A program made the translations under genes and the position numbers. From Bacillota bacterium (GTDB lineage: Bacteria; Bacillota; Clostridia; Lachnospirales; Lachnospiraceae): a DNA stretch of 64,000 bases. The notes below the pieces were generated by a model. It ran no database searches and was not told where the DNA came from. It saw only the letters and a program-made list of their open reading frames with translations. This document shows positions 15,920 through 23,771 of the stretch, in pieces. Position 1 is the stretch's first letter. Each line of letters starts with the position of its first letter. Location of the stretch: positions 31,364-95,363 of the forward strand of contig JAEZVF010000091.1 of NCBI GenBank assembly GCA_023443225.1. Reading direction: 5' to 3'.

Positions 15920-17263
15920 TTAATAACTGTCTGACACAGTTATGCTACTTCGAATCATCCCCATCCAGCAGCTATATCCAAATGTTCCGCTTTCTGTAGG
16001 AGTAAAATTTATAATATTCTCACCTGGACTTAGCTTTTGAGAGATATTATATTTTGGTATAATAATTTCATTATTACAACCATTAATACTTCCATCTTCA
16101 GCTTTTACCGTCCACTTAACAGGTACACCTGCTTTTACTGTTATTGGAGTATATCTTCCGGATTGCAAGGTTGTTGTTATCTCTTGTATATCACCATTCA
16201 TAATAGCTATATTGGACTCATTACTACGGTCCATTTTAGCCAAATCGAGTGGTGAGTTTATTGTAATTCCTGTAAAAGCAAATCCTCTGGAGATCATTAT
16301 AAAACCAAGAACAACAACCAGCATGGCACTTGCCTTCACCATATTTTTAGTGAATTTGGCACTTAACATAGATCCTAAAGCCCCAAATGCAAATAGCAAC
16401 GGAACAGTTCCTAAACTGAACATAAACATAGATAATGCACCTGTAATAATGCTTCCTGTTCCAAGGGCATATAACTGCATTGCCTGAAGTGGACCACAAG
16501 GCATAAGACCATTGAATAATCCCACTATGAATGGTCCCTTCTTTTTATGTTTATGAATACTCTTTGCAAATATTTTTGGCATATGTGGATTCAGTCTTCT
16601 TAACCATGGAAATAGATTCAACATATTCAGTCCCATAATTACCATAAATACACCGGCTAATAATGACACAAAAGCACTGCCAGTATTCGATATTTGAAAC
16701 ACAGAACCGAGGCCTCCCACGATTCCACCAAGCACTGTGTATGATACTATCCGGCCTGCATTATACAGTAAACTCGGAACAAATTTTGAGATGTTACTAT
16801 CATCACCATTATCAAACTTATAAGACACACATAAGGATAGATTGATACCTCCGCACATTGCCACACAATGAAATGAGGACATAAATCCCACAGCAAATAT
16901 AATTCCATATCCCATATTAGAAGTTATCTCTGGAACAAAAGAAAAGCCAATCGTATTCTTGACAATCAGATAGATTCCAAATAGTATGATTCCGCTGATT
17001 ACCAACAAGCTATTGCTATTCCTGTTTTTATCCACCGATTCTGTATTTTCTCTTGTTACACTATAATCAAGGGATTCAACTGCTTTCTTTATTTCATCCA
17101 GACTAACAATGGAATCATCATACGTTATGGAGAGTGTTGAAGTCTGATAGCTCACTTCTGCTTTTAAAATACCTTTGGTATCATTTAGTTTATTCTCGAT
17201 TCTTGTTTCACAAGAGGTACAGGATAATCCATGCAATTGCATTAATTTATTAATTTTACCCAT
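15920..17263 (-). CDS. HMA - SafE/UreH-like membrane - cupredoxin fusion, copper handling
   Basis: A 447-residue three-part protein. Residues 1-70 are a heavy-metal-associated domain (LSCTSC, cysteines 15 and 18). About 85-350 is a six-to-seven-helix TauE/SafE-UreH-like membrane domain with the FHCVAMCGG motif at 131-139 and NGLMPCGP in the second half. The last 80 residues are a cupredoxin-like domain with Cys/Met ligands (NGCNNEIIIP, SCWMGM). The likely role is moving or buffering copper between the cytosolic, membrane and outer faces (inference from domains and neighbours). GGAGG lies 7 nt before the ATG at 17263. This overlaps the end of the upstream DUF2318-like gene's intergenic signals, so the two are co-transcribed and tightly coupled. 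Confidence 0.85.
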   Translation of the reverse strand: MGKINKLMQLHGLSCTSCETRIENKLNDTKGILKAEVSYQTSTLSITYDDSIVSLDEIKKAVESLDYSVTRENTESVDKNRNSNSLLVISGIILFGIYLIVKNTIGFSFVPEITSNMGYGIIFAVGFMSSFHCVAMCGGINLSLCVSYKFDNGDDSNISKFVPSLLYNAGRIVSYTVLGGIVGGLGSVFQISNTGSAFVSLLAGVFMVIMGLNMLNLFPWLRRLNPHMPKIFAKSIHKHKKKGPFIVGLFNGLMPCGPLQAMQLYALGTGSIITGALSMFMFSLGTVPLLFAFGALGSMLSAKFTKNMVKASAMLVVVLGFIMISRGFAFTGITINSPLDLAKMDRSNESNIAIMNGDIQEITTTLQSGRYTPITVKAGVPVKWTVKAEDGSINGCNNEIIIPKYNISQKLSPGENIINFTPTESGTFGYSCWMGMIRSSITVSDSY

Positions 17264-17279
17264 ACACAATCCTCCGGTA

Positions 17280-17801
17280 TTATGACTTCCAATTCTCAAA
17301 GATTACTTTCGCTTCTTCTAAATGGTCTTTCGATATTGTTATAGTAGTCTCATCAAGAGTTTTATACTCTGAGTATATTGGAACTGGATTACAGCCACCT
17401 TTTGTTACTTCCACATCATCTGCTGTGAAATGGTTTCCACAGTTCTGACATACAAGGTCTTCACCTTCCTGTTTATAATACCCCCTACCCGAACTGTAAC
17501 ATACCTGGCAAGTATTAAACGCAGTTCTTACTGTTCCATCGGAAGCCTTAACTGCCATTACTTCTAAAGCTGTACCATCCTCTGTCTGATATTCATAAAA
17601 CATCGCCTGATTCGTGACATCTGCAACTGGTATTAGCAAATCTCCTTTTTCTGATACTTTCGCTGATGTAATCCCATTTTTATTTCTGGTGTCCTGTCCT
17701 TTATTTTGATTACTTGTTAAAAACAATGCACCCGATAAAACGACGATCGTCAATCCTGCCGCTATGACAAACTTAGTTTTATTTTTATTCTTATTCTTCA
17801 T
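17280..17801 (-). CDS. DUF2318-like membrane-anchored cysteine protein
   Basis: A 173-residue protein with an N-terminal membrane anchor (about 10-28) and an extracytoplasmic domain. The cysteine motifs CQVCYSSGRGYY and LVCQNCGNHF, with a further GGCNP, match the DUF2318 pattern, probably a metal or Fe-S site. It ends 16 bp before the SafE-cupredoxin fusion. In several Firmicutes DUF2318 proteins sit next to copper or iron transport membrane proteins, consistent with metal delivery here (inference). AAAGGAATC precedes the ATG. Confidence 0.8.
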   Translation of the reverse strand: MKNKNKNKTKFVIAAGLTIVVLSGALFLTSNQNKGQDTRNKNGITSAKVSEKGDLLIPVADVTNQAMFYEYQTEDGTALEVMAVKASDGTVRTAFNTCQVCYSSGRGYYKQEGEDLVCQNCGNHFTADDVEVTKGGCNPVPIYSEYKTLDETTITISKDHLEEAKVIFENWKS

Positions 17802-17915
17802 TTGATTCCTTTCCTTTCAAAGATATTGTTGTTTAATCTAGTCCGCTTGGTTTCAATTCAATTTCTTATGGTACTATACCCATCATAAATCATTTATGTG
17901 AAAATTATATGAAAA

Positions 17916-17953
17916 TCCGAACACCTTAAATGTTTTTATTTACAGTGTCCGGA
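17916..17953 (-). terminator. Likely terminator after csoR
   Basis: The arms 17916-17924 and 17945-17953 pair over 9 bp with one mismatch and a 20-nt loop; on the minus strand TTTTC follows. It separates csoR from the downstream DUF2318-like gene. The weak stem and short T-run make it a partial terminator at best. Confidence 0.5.
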
Positions 17954-17968
17954 CTTTTATTTGGTAGT

Positions 17969-18298
17969 TTATTTTAGCATTCTGCCAATTGTAATAATAA
18001 GTTCTTCTACTATTCCATTTTCATCTTCTTTGATTTTATCCACTACACAACTTCTGATATGATTTTCCAAAACCAATTTACTTATACCATTTAGAGCAGC
18101 CGATGCTGCCGTTATCTGATTTAGAACATCATCACAATAACTGTCCTTTTCAATCATTCCCCTGATTCCCCGAATCTGCCCTTCTACTCTGTTTAATCTG
18201 GTAACAAGGGATTTCTTTAACTTGTCTGTCCGATAAGTACTCTTATCATCGGCAGCCGTATTATGATTGGCACAACATTTTATATCAGTATTACTCAT
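17969..18298 (-). CDS. csoR: Copper-sensing transcriptional repressor CsoR
   Basis: A 109-residue all-helical DUF156 repressor. The Cu(I) ligands Cys-His-Cys are present: C55 (SYCDDVLNQ), H80 and C84 (LENHIRSC). The N-terminal helix carries LVTRLNRVEGQIRGIRGMI, the family signature. Cu(I) binding releases CsoR from pseudo-palindromic operators; one such site is visible in the copZ promoter. The extra N-terminal CCANHN could bind metal as well. It lies 14 bp downstream of a lipoprotein gene and within the copper cluster, which supports copper rather than nickel or formaldehyde sensing. Confidence 0.93.
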   Translation of the reverse strand: MSNTDIKCCANHNTAADDKSTYRTDKLKKSLVTRLNRVEGQIRGIRGMIEKDSYCDDVLNQITAASAALNGISKLVLENHIRSCVVDKIKEDENGIVEELIITIGRMLK

Positions 18299-18312
18299 CC
18301 TTTACACCCCCA

Positions 18313-18993
18313 TTATTTCTTTTGTAAATCAAAAGGTTTTAAAAATTTATTTTCTGTTGTTTTTTTACCCCGTAGATCCATCATTTCAACTGGTGCATAC
18401 ACCCACCCTTCTACCTGTTCTGGATTCACACCGGCCTCCACAAACATTTGTGGGTCAACAACAAATACAATATCCTTATCATTCTTTTTCATATCTTTCG
18501 CCCATTCAAATTTGTTACCACTTTCTAAATCGATACCATAATGGTCCATCGCTTCATGGTAACCAATAGATCCCCGGTAAAGGGTCACAATTTGATTAAA
18601 AGACTCTTCTGGTGTTGCTTCTCCAACATATTCTGGTTCATCATTTCCAAACTTTGTTCCAAGTATTATCTTATCTCCGAAAATAATACCTTGAGGAAGC
18701 TTCCCCACATCAAGTCCTGCATCTAAAAATGGCGTAACATCAAATTCTATCATTGCATCATAAATTGGGCTTTTGCTGTAATCTTTACTCCAGATAAAAC
18801 GAGCCGTATTATCTGGTGCAGTGAGTGACCAGCCAACATTTTCTTCATCAGAAGTTATCTGCTCCGGTATTGCTTTGACCACTTCCGAAAAAGAAGTCTT
18901 CGCTGTATTTCCAATTACATCTGTCTGTTGGCAAGCAGTCAGTGCTAGTATTGCTACTAAAAATATTGTCAATACCTTTATTCGTTTCTTCAT
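18313..18993 (-). CDS. Conserved lipoprotein of the copper cluster, function unknown
   Basis: A 226-residue protein with a lipoprotein signal (MKKRIKVLTIFLVAILALTAC, lipobox LTAC at about 18-21). The mature domain has no cysteine or histidine-rich motif suggesting metal binding and I do not recognise the fold; it is mixed alpha/beta by appearance, with repeated EFDVTPFLDAGLD- and VDPQMFVEAGVNPEQVEGW-like stretches that may be two related halves. It lies 43 bp behind copA and 14 bp ahead of csoR, so it is probably co-expressed with copper export. AGGAG precedes the ATG. Confidence 0.75.
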   Translation of the reverse strand: MKKRIKVLTIFLVAILALTACQQTDVIGNTAKTSFSEVVKAIPEQITSDEENVGWSLTAPDNTARFIWSKDYSKSPIYDAMIEFDVTPFLDAGLDVGKLPQGIIFGDKIILGTKFGNDEPEYVGEATPEESFNQIVTLYRGSIGYHEAMDHYGIDLESGNKFEWAKDMKKNDKDIVFVVDPQMFVEAGVNPEQVEGWVYAPVEMMDLRGKKTTENKFLKPFDLQKK

Positions 18994-19036
18994 AATCTAT
19001 CTCCTATAAAAGGGGCATGGTTCATACAACCTCCCC

Positions 19037-21502
19037 TTATTGCTTGGGTTTGAACGCCTTTAACCTTAAAGCATTGGTTAATACGGATACAGAACTTAGT
19101 GACATAGCTGCTGCAGCAAACATAGGATTCAAGGAAGGTCCTCCAAATGCATGCAAGAGTCCGGCAGCCAATGGAATGCCTAATACATTATAACCAAATG
19201 CCCAGAACAGGTTTTGTTTAATATTTCTTATCGTACTTTTACTTAATTGGATTGCTGTTGGAACATCCATTAAATCGCTTCGCATCAAAACAATATCCGC
19301 TGACTCCATTGCTACGTCTGTACCGGAACCGATTGCCATCCCGATATCAGCCTGTGCCAGTGCTGGGGCATCATTGATACCGTCTCCAACCATAGCAACC
19401 CTTCTTCCTTCTTCCTGCAATTTCTTAACTTCATTTGATTTGTCCTGTGGAAGAACTTCTGCAAGTACACGGTCAATACCCACTTGTTTTGCAATCGCCT
19501 CCGCAGTTCTTTTATTATCACCGGTAATCATGGCAACTTCTATTCCCATCTTATGAAGCTGTTTGATTGCTTTTGCACTGCTTTCCTTCACCACATCGGC
19601 AACTGCAATAATACCTGACAGTTGATTGTCTTCGGCAATATACATAGGGGTTTTACCCTCCGATGCAAGCCGGTCGGATTCCCTTTCTAATTCTAAAAGA
19701 GAAATTCCGCGATCTGACATCAATTTACGGTTGCCCAAAAGCACGATTCTACCTTCTATTGACACTTCGATTCCATAACCTGGTAATGCTTGAAAGCTTT
19801 CTAGTTTTATCAGATCAAGATTTTCCTTCTCCGCTCCACGGATAATAGCTTCGCCAAGCGGATGTTCGGAACCCTTTTCAGCAGAAGCAGCTATCTGTAA
19901 TAATTTCTGACTTGTGATATCAGCAACAGTAATAATATCTGTAACTTCCGGTTTTCCTTCTGTAATCGTACCGGTCTTATCAAATACGATCGTATTAATT
20001 TTATGTGTTGTTTCAAGCGCTTCGCCGCCTTTGATTAATATACCGTATTCTGCTCCTTTTCCTGTTCCAACCATAATTGCCGTCGGTGTAGCTAGCCCAA
20101 GAGCACATGGACACGCGATAACCAGTACGGATATGAATATAGTTAAAGCAAATACAGCGGATTCACCACTGATTAACCAGATCACAGCAGAAAGCAGCGC
20201 TATTACAAACACGATCGGTACAAAGTAACCAGAAACAATATCTGCCATTTGCGCTATCGGCGCCTTTGACCCTTGTGCATCCTCTACCAGCTTTATGATC
20301 TGTGCCAGTGCAGTATCACTACCAATCTTGGTAGCCTTAAACTGAATTGAGCCATTTTTATTGATGCTGGCTGCAAACACCTTATCCCCTTGCTGTTTTT
20401 CTACTGGTATACTCTCACCGGTCAGCATGGATTCGTCAATGGAAGTATGTCCTTCTTGTACAATTCCATCTACCGGAATCTTTTCTCCTGGCTTTACTAA
20501 TATGACATCATTTACTTCAACTTCTTCGATTGGTAATTCTACTTCTTTTCCATTTTGAATGACAATTGCTGTTTTCGGAGCAAGACCCATGAGCTTTTTA
20601 ATTGCTTCTGAAGTTTTTCCCTTAGATACAGCTTCCAAGGATTTACCTAGTAATATAAGCGTTATAATAACTCCGGCAGTTTCAAAATATAAATCTTCTA
20701 CATAATGAAAGTCACCCAATGCAATGCGGTAGGTGGAGTATAAACTGTAACCTACTGCTGCTGTGGTACCCATGGCAATCAGGGAATCCATGTTCGGACT
20801 TCTTTGGATGATAGCCCTAAAACCAACGGAGTAAAATTTATTACCTGCAATCATAATTGGAATCGTTAAGATAATTAGTACAATAGCAAAGTTTAGTGGA
20901 TATTGCATTGGCTCTAACAAAAACGGTATTGGAACACGCAACCACCATATCATGGAACCCATAGAAAGATAAAAGAGTGGAAGGCAAAATACCGCAGACA
21001 CGATAAACTTTGTCCATAATGTTTTAATCTCTTTTTCTTTTCTTATCTTATCCTCATCCACAACAGCTTTTGTTTCAATATCAAGCGCCTGATATCCTGC
21101 TTTTGCTATTGTTTGCTTTATTTCCGAGATACGAACCTGCTCTGGATTATATTTTGCAGTCAATTTCTCTGTTGCAAAGTTGACAGAAGCACTTGATACA
21201 CCTTCCAGCTTCGTAACTACCTTTTCTATTCTATTTGCACATGCCGCACAGGTCATTCCTTGAATCGGAATAATAATTTCTTTGTCAACGGGTTTTTCCA
21301 CCACATCATATCCGGCTTTCCTTATGGAATCTTTAATAACGGGCATGGTCACTTTTTGTTCATCGAACTCGATCGCCAGCTTTTCTGTCGAAAAGTTAAC
21401 GCTTGAAGTTGAGACTCCAGTAATCTTTTGCGTCACGCGTTCGATTCGTTTGGCACATGCTGCACATGTCATACCGACAATCTGAATGTTCTCTTTTTTC
21501 AT
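19037..21502 (-). CDS. copA: Cu(I)-exporting P1B-type ATPase CopA
   Basis: An 821-residue ATPase. Two N-terminal HMA domains (CAAC at 13-16 and 85-88) are followed by eight membrane segments. The actuator has TGES at 361-364; the ion path has CPC at 464-466 (IACPCALGLATPTA); the phosphorylation site is DKTGT at 508-512; the nucleotide site includes SEHPLGEAI and MVGDGINDAPALA. The CPC motif together with N and YN in the late helices is typical of Cu(I) transporters. It exports Cu(I) from the cytosol, receiving it from CopZ, whose gene is 120 bp upstream. Two hairpins lie between copZ and copA. TGGAG precedes the ATG. Confidence 0.96.
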   Translation of the reverse strand: MKKENIQIVGMTCAACAKRIERVTQKITGVSTSSVNFSTEKLAIEFDEQKVTMPVIKDSIRKAGYDVVEKPVDKEIIIPIQGMTCAACANRIEKVVTKLEGVSSASVNFATEKLTAKYNPEQVRISEIKQTIAKAGYQALDIETKAVVDEDKIRKEKEIKTLWTKFIVSAVFCLPLFYLSMGSMIWWLRVPIPFLLEPMQYPLNFAIVLIILTIPIMIAGNKFYSVGFRAIIQRSPNMDSLIAMGTTAAVGYSLYSTYRIALGDFHYVEDLYFETAGVIITLILLGKSLEAVSKGKTSEAIKKLMGLAPKTAIVIQNGKEVELPIEEVEVNDVILVKPGEKIPVDGIVQEGHTSIDESMLTGESIPVEKQQGDKVFAASINKNGSIQFKATKIGSDTALAQIIKLVEDAQGSKAPIAQMADIVSGYFVPIVFVIALLSAVIWLISGESAVFALTIFISVLVIACPCALGLATPTAIMVGTGKGAEYGILIKGGEALETTHKINTIVFDKTGTITEGKPEVTDIITVADITSQKLLQIAASAEKGSEHPLGEAIIRGAEKENLDLIKLESFQALPGYGIEVSIEGRIVLLGNRKLMSDRGISLLELERESDRLASEGKTPMYIAEDNQLSGIIAVADVVKESSAKAIKQLHKMGIEVAMITGDNKRTAEAIAKQVGIDRVLAEVLPQDKSNEVKKLQEEGRRVAMVGDGINDAPALAQADIGMAIGSGTDVAMESADIVLMRSDLMDVPTAIQLSKSTIRNIKQNLFWAFGYNVLGIPLAAGLLHAFGGPSLNPMFAAAAMSLSSVSVLTNALRLKAFKPKQ

Positions 21503-21544
21503 GTTTACTCCATTTCTCGCATACCCACGACTTATGCGCTACTG

Positions 21545-21605
21545 AAGTTTGTGCCGATTATGACGCAGGCACAAACTTTGTGATTGAAAGATAAAATCTT
21601 TCAAT
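21545..21605 (-). repeat. Two tandem hairpins between copZ and copA
   Basis: The arms 21545-21555 and 21568-21578 pair perfectly over 11 bp, and 21583-21592 with 21596-21605 pair perfectly over 10 bp with a 3-nt loop. Neither is followed by a long T-run. They may stabilise the copZ message end or attenuate read-through into copA. Confidence 0.65.
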
Positions 21606-21622
21606 TTTCCTCTTAGATGAAG

Positions 21623-21835
21623 TTATAAAACATCGTAACCTGCATCTTCAATTGCTTCCTTTAAACTTCCTTCTGATACTAAATCACTGTCATAGCTCAC
21701 TGTTACTGTTTTATCCTTTAAGCTTACCTCTGTATTGGAAACACCATTTAATTCATTTATTGCACTCTTTACCGCTTTTTCACAATGTCCGCAGGACATG
21801 CCTTCTACATTGAATACTTTAATAATATTTGACAT
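21623..21835 (-). CDS. copZ: Copper chaperone CopZ
   Basis: A 70-residue single HMA domain with the metal motif GMSCGHC (cysteines 15 and 18) and the usual beta-alpha-beta-beta-alpha-beta spacing, ending EDAGYDVL. It carries Cu(I) in the cytosol to CopA. AAAGGAG lies 8 nt before the ATG. Its promoter contains a CsoR-type palindrome, so it is expected to be induced by copper and to lead the cluster that continues with copA. Confidence 0.95.
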   Translation of the reverse strand: MSNIIKVFNVEGMSCGHCEKAVKSAINELNGVSNTEVSLKDKTVTVSYDSDLVSEGSLKEAIEDAGYDVL

Positions 21836-21865
21836 AACTATTTCTCCTTTATTTTTTATGATTAT

Positions 21866-21894
21866 ACTATACCCTACTAGGGTATATTTTGCAA
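21866..21894 (-). promoter_or_regulatory. Copper-controlled promoter of copZ
   Basis: On the minus strand TTGCAA (complement of 21889-21894), a 17-bp spacer and TATAGT (complement of 21866-21871). The start codon is about 30 bp downstream. Confidence 0.8.
21868..21886. promoter_or_regulatory. CsoR operator
   Basis: TATACCCTACTAGGGTATA is a near-perfect palindrome with the TACCC-N5-GGGTA core typical of CsoR operators. It fills the spacer between -35 and -10 of the copZ promoter, a position that would block polymerase when apo-CsoR is bound. Confidence 0.85.
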
Positions 21895-21963
21895 GTATTA
21901 TTTTATCTATATCATTTACTATTTTTCTTCAATTATGACTTCTTAAAGATTTTATTTAGAACA

Positions 21964-22034
21964 TTTCTGGCTCTTTGCCATAGCAAGGGTGGGATTCAAA
22001 GAATTCCTCCCTTACTATGACAAAGAGCCAGAAA
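21964..22034. repeat. Long imperfect hairpin with GGCTCTTTG arms
   Basis: The arms 21964-21994 and 22005-22034 pair over about 30 positions with three or four mismatches or wobbles around a 10-nt loop. It lies directly behind the terminator of the sugar-uptake operon and shares the string GACAAAGAGCCAGAA with similar strings in other hairpins of this window. Confidence 0.8.
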
Positions 22035-22063
22035 AAAAGCGTCCGTTTATAGATGTCGGACGC
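22032..22063 (-). terminator. Terminator of sugar-uptake operon i
   Basis: The arms 22039-22045 and 22057-22063 form a 7-bp G+C-rich stem (GCGTCCG/CGGACGC) with an 11-nt loop, followed on the minus strand by seven T residues. It lies 33 bp after the esterase stop codon. Confidence 0.93.
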
Positions 22064-22095
22064 TGCAATTACTATTTTTTTAACCATTAATGTCT

Positions 22096-22908
22096 CTATA
22101 GATTTTCTAACCAAGCAAATGCAAGTGTAACCCAATTCTCACATTCCTTACAGATTCCGTGACCACTCTTGTCAACAGTCAGTTTATTAGCCAATCCCAA
22201 TCCATGATTGCCCCGCTCATACATATGAAACTCGGTGGGAATATTATAACGCTTTAATGCCTGAACAAATAATAGGGAATTCTCAACAGGAACCAATTCA
22301 TCTTGATAGGTATGCCATATAAATACTCTTGGTACATTTTTATTGACTTGATTTTCAAGAGAAAGTTGTTGAAGAAGTTCCTTCGTTTCTATACCATTCA
22401 GCAAAGCATTAAAGGAACCCTGGTGTGCAAATTCTCCACTTGTAATGACTGGATAATTTAAGATCAGTCCATTTGGCTTTATCAATTGACTGTCAACCTT
22501 TAACTGATCTAAAATAAACCTTTCCGTCCAGAATACACCCAAGCTAGCTGCAAGATGCCCTCCAGCAGAGCATCCCTGTACCACAATTCTTTCCGTATTG
22601 ACTCTCCATTCTTTTGCATTCTGCCTAATAATAGACATCGCCTTTGCCAGTTCTAAAAGTGAAGTAGGAAATACGGATGGCCTCGTAGAATAACGTAAAA
22701 TTGCTACATGGTATCCCTTCGAAAGAAATTGAAATGCTGTCATCTCCGCTTCCCTGTCAGATGTTATCTCATATCCACCACCTGGACAAATTAGTATCAA
22801 GGCTCTCTTATCAATAGGTATTTCTTCTGAATGGTCTATGATATATGTATACAACCTTGCATAGTTTTGTGAACCTTCCACTCTACATTCAATAATTTCG
22901 TGTTTCAT
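22096..22908 (-). CDS. Alpha/beta-hydrolase, acetyl-xylan/feruloyl esterase-like
   Basis: A 270-residue cytoplasmic esterase of the BD-FAE/Aes type. The oxyanion loop is CPGGGYE at 41-47; the nucleophile is Ser114 in VQGCSAGGHLA; the acid is likely Asp in HTYQDELVP and the base His in ERGNHGLGL. Lacking a signal peptide, it would act on imported oligosaccharides, removing acetyl or other acyl groups. It is the last gene of a co-directional run with two permeases and a binding protein, which supports a role with acylated plant oligosaccharides such as acetylated xylan or pectin fragments (inference). AAAGGGATC precedes the ATG. Confidence 0.82.
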   Translation of the reverse strand: MKHEIIECRVEGSQNYARLYTYIIDHSEEIPIDKRALILICPGGGYEITSDREAEMTAFQFLSKGYHVAILRYSTRPSVFPTSLLELAKAMSIIRQNAKEWRVNTERIVVQGCSAGGHLAASLGVFWTERFILDQLKVDSQLIKPNGLILNYPVITSGEFAHQGSFNALLNGIETKELLQQLSLENQVNKNVPRVFIWHTYQDELVPVENSLLFVQALKRYNIPTEFHMYERGNHGLGLANKLTVDKSGHGICKECENWVTLAFAWLENL

Positions 22909-22946
22909 ATTGAGATCCCTTTCATAATTGGTATAGTTTAATAAAC

Positions 22947-23771
22947 TTAACCTTTAACTGCACCTACAATGATACTGTCTTGCACCTGCTCGCTTAAAAG
23001 TATATAAATTATAATAGTGGGTATCGTTGCTATAACAAGACCTGCTCCAATCTGCCCCCAGTTTGTAACGTAGCTACCGACCATTGACATGATTCCTACT
23101 GTTAGTGTTTTAAACTTCTCTTTATTTATAAACGTAACTGCGAACATCAATTCATTCCATGTTGATATATAGGTAAAGATAGAGACCGTAGCTAATGCCG
23201 GTTTTACAAGTGGCATAATTACCGTAAGAAACATTCTATAAATGCCACATCCATCTACAACTGCTGCTTCCTCCATCTCTTTTGGTATATCGGCGAGAAA
23301 TCCACAGGTAATATATACCCCCATAGGAAGACCAAATGCAACATAAGGAATGATCAGACCCCAATAGGTATTCAAAAGGTGAAAATTCTTCAGCACCATA
23401 AATAGTGGCAATAATGCAGCATGAATTGGCACCATCATTCCAAGTAAAATAAATTTCAGGGCCATACCTTTGCCCTTCCAGTACATTCTCTGAATTGCAT
23501 AGGCAGAAGTGACTGAAAGAAAAAGCACCAGCATAATTGTACCTGCAGTAACGAATACACTGTTCTTTAAATAACTTAGTACATTTGCTTCTCTAAATGC
23601 CTTAATATAATTTTCAACTCTCCAGATTTTGGGGATTCCAGCAACGTTTCCACCAAATATTTCATTGTTGTCCTTAAAGGAGAAAAAGATTAACCAAACC
23701 AGCGGATATAATTGTATTGCCGCAAAAACTGCCAGGAGAATTCTGATAATTACTCTCTTTGTTTGTTTCAT
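22947..23771 (-). CDS. Sugar ABC transporter permease, MalG type
   Basis: A 274-residue membrane protein with six predicted helices, of the CUT1 family. The EAA-loop motif (EMEEAAVVDGCGIYRMFLTVIMPLVKPAL) that contacts the ATPase is present around residue 170-200. The start overlaps the stop of the MalF-type gene by 4 bp (ATGA), so the two are translationally coupled. No ATPase gene is in the cluster; CUT1 systems of Clostridia commonly share one MsmK/UgpC-type ATPase encoded elsewhere. Confidence 0.92.
   Translation of the reverse strand: MKQTKRVIIRILLAVFAAIQLYPLVWLIFFSFKDNNEIFGGNVAGIPKIWRVENYIKAFREANVLSYLKNSVFVTAGTIMLVLFLSVTSAYAIQRMYWKGKGMALKFILLGMMVPIHAALLPLFMVLKNFHLLNTYWGLIIPYVAFGLPMGVYITCGFLADIPKEMEEAAVVDGCGIYRMFLTVIMPLVKPALATVSIFTYISTWNELMFAVTFINKEKFKTLTVGIMSMVGSYVTNWGQIGAGLVIATIPTIIIYILLSEQVQDSIIVGAVKG

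Noticed and set aside
17860..17895. A second CsoR-like site (ATGGGTATAGTACCAT on the minus strand) upstream of the DUF2318-like gene
   Set aside because: The half-sites face the wrong way (GGGTA then TACC) and lack the five-base centre; TATAGT there is more simply a -10 element.
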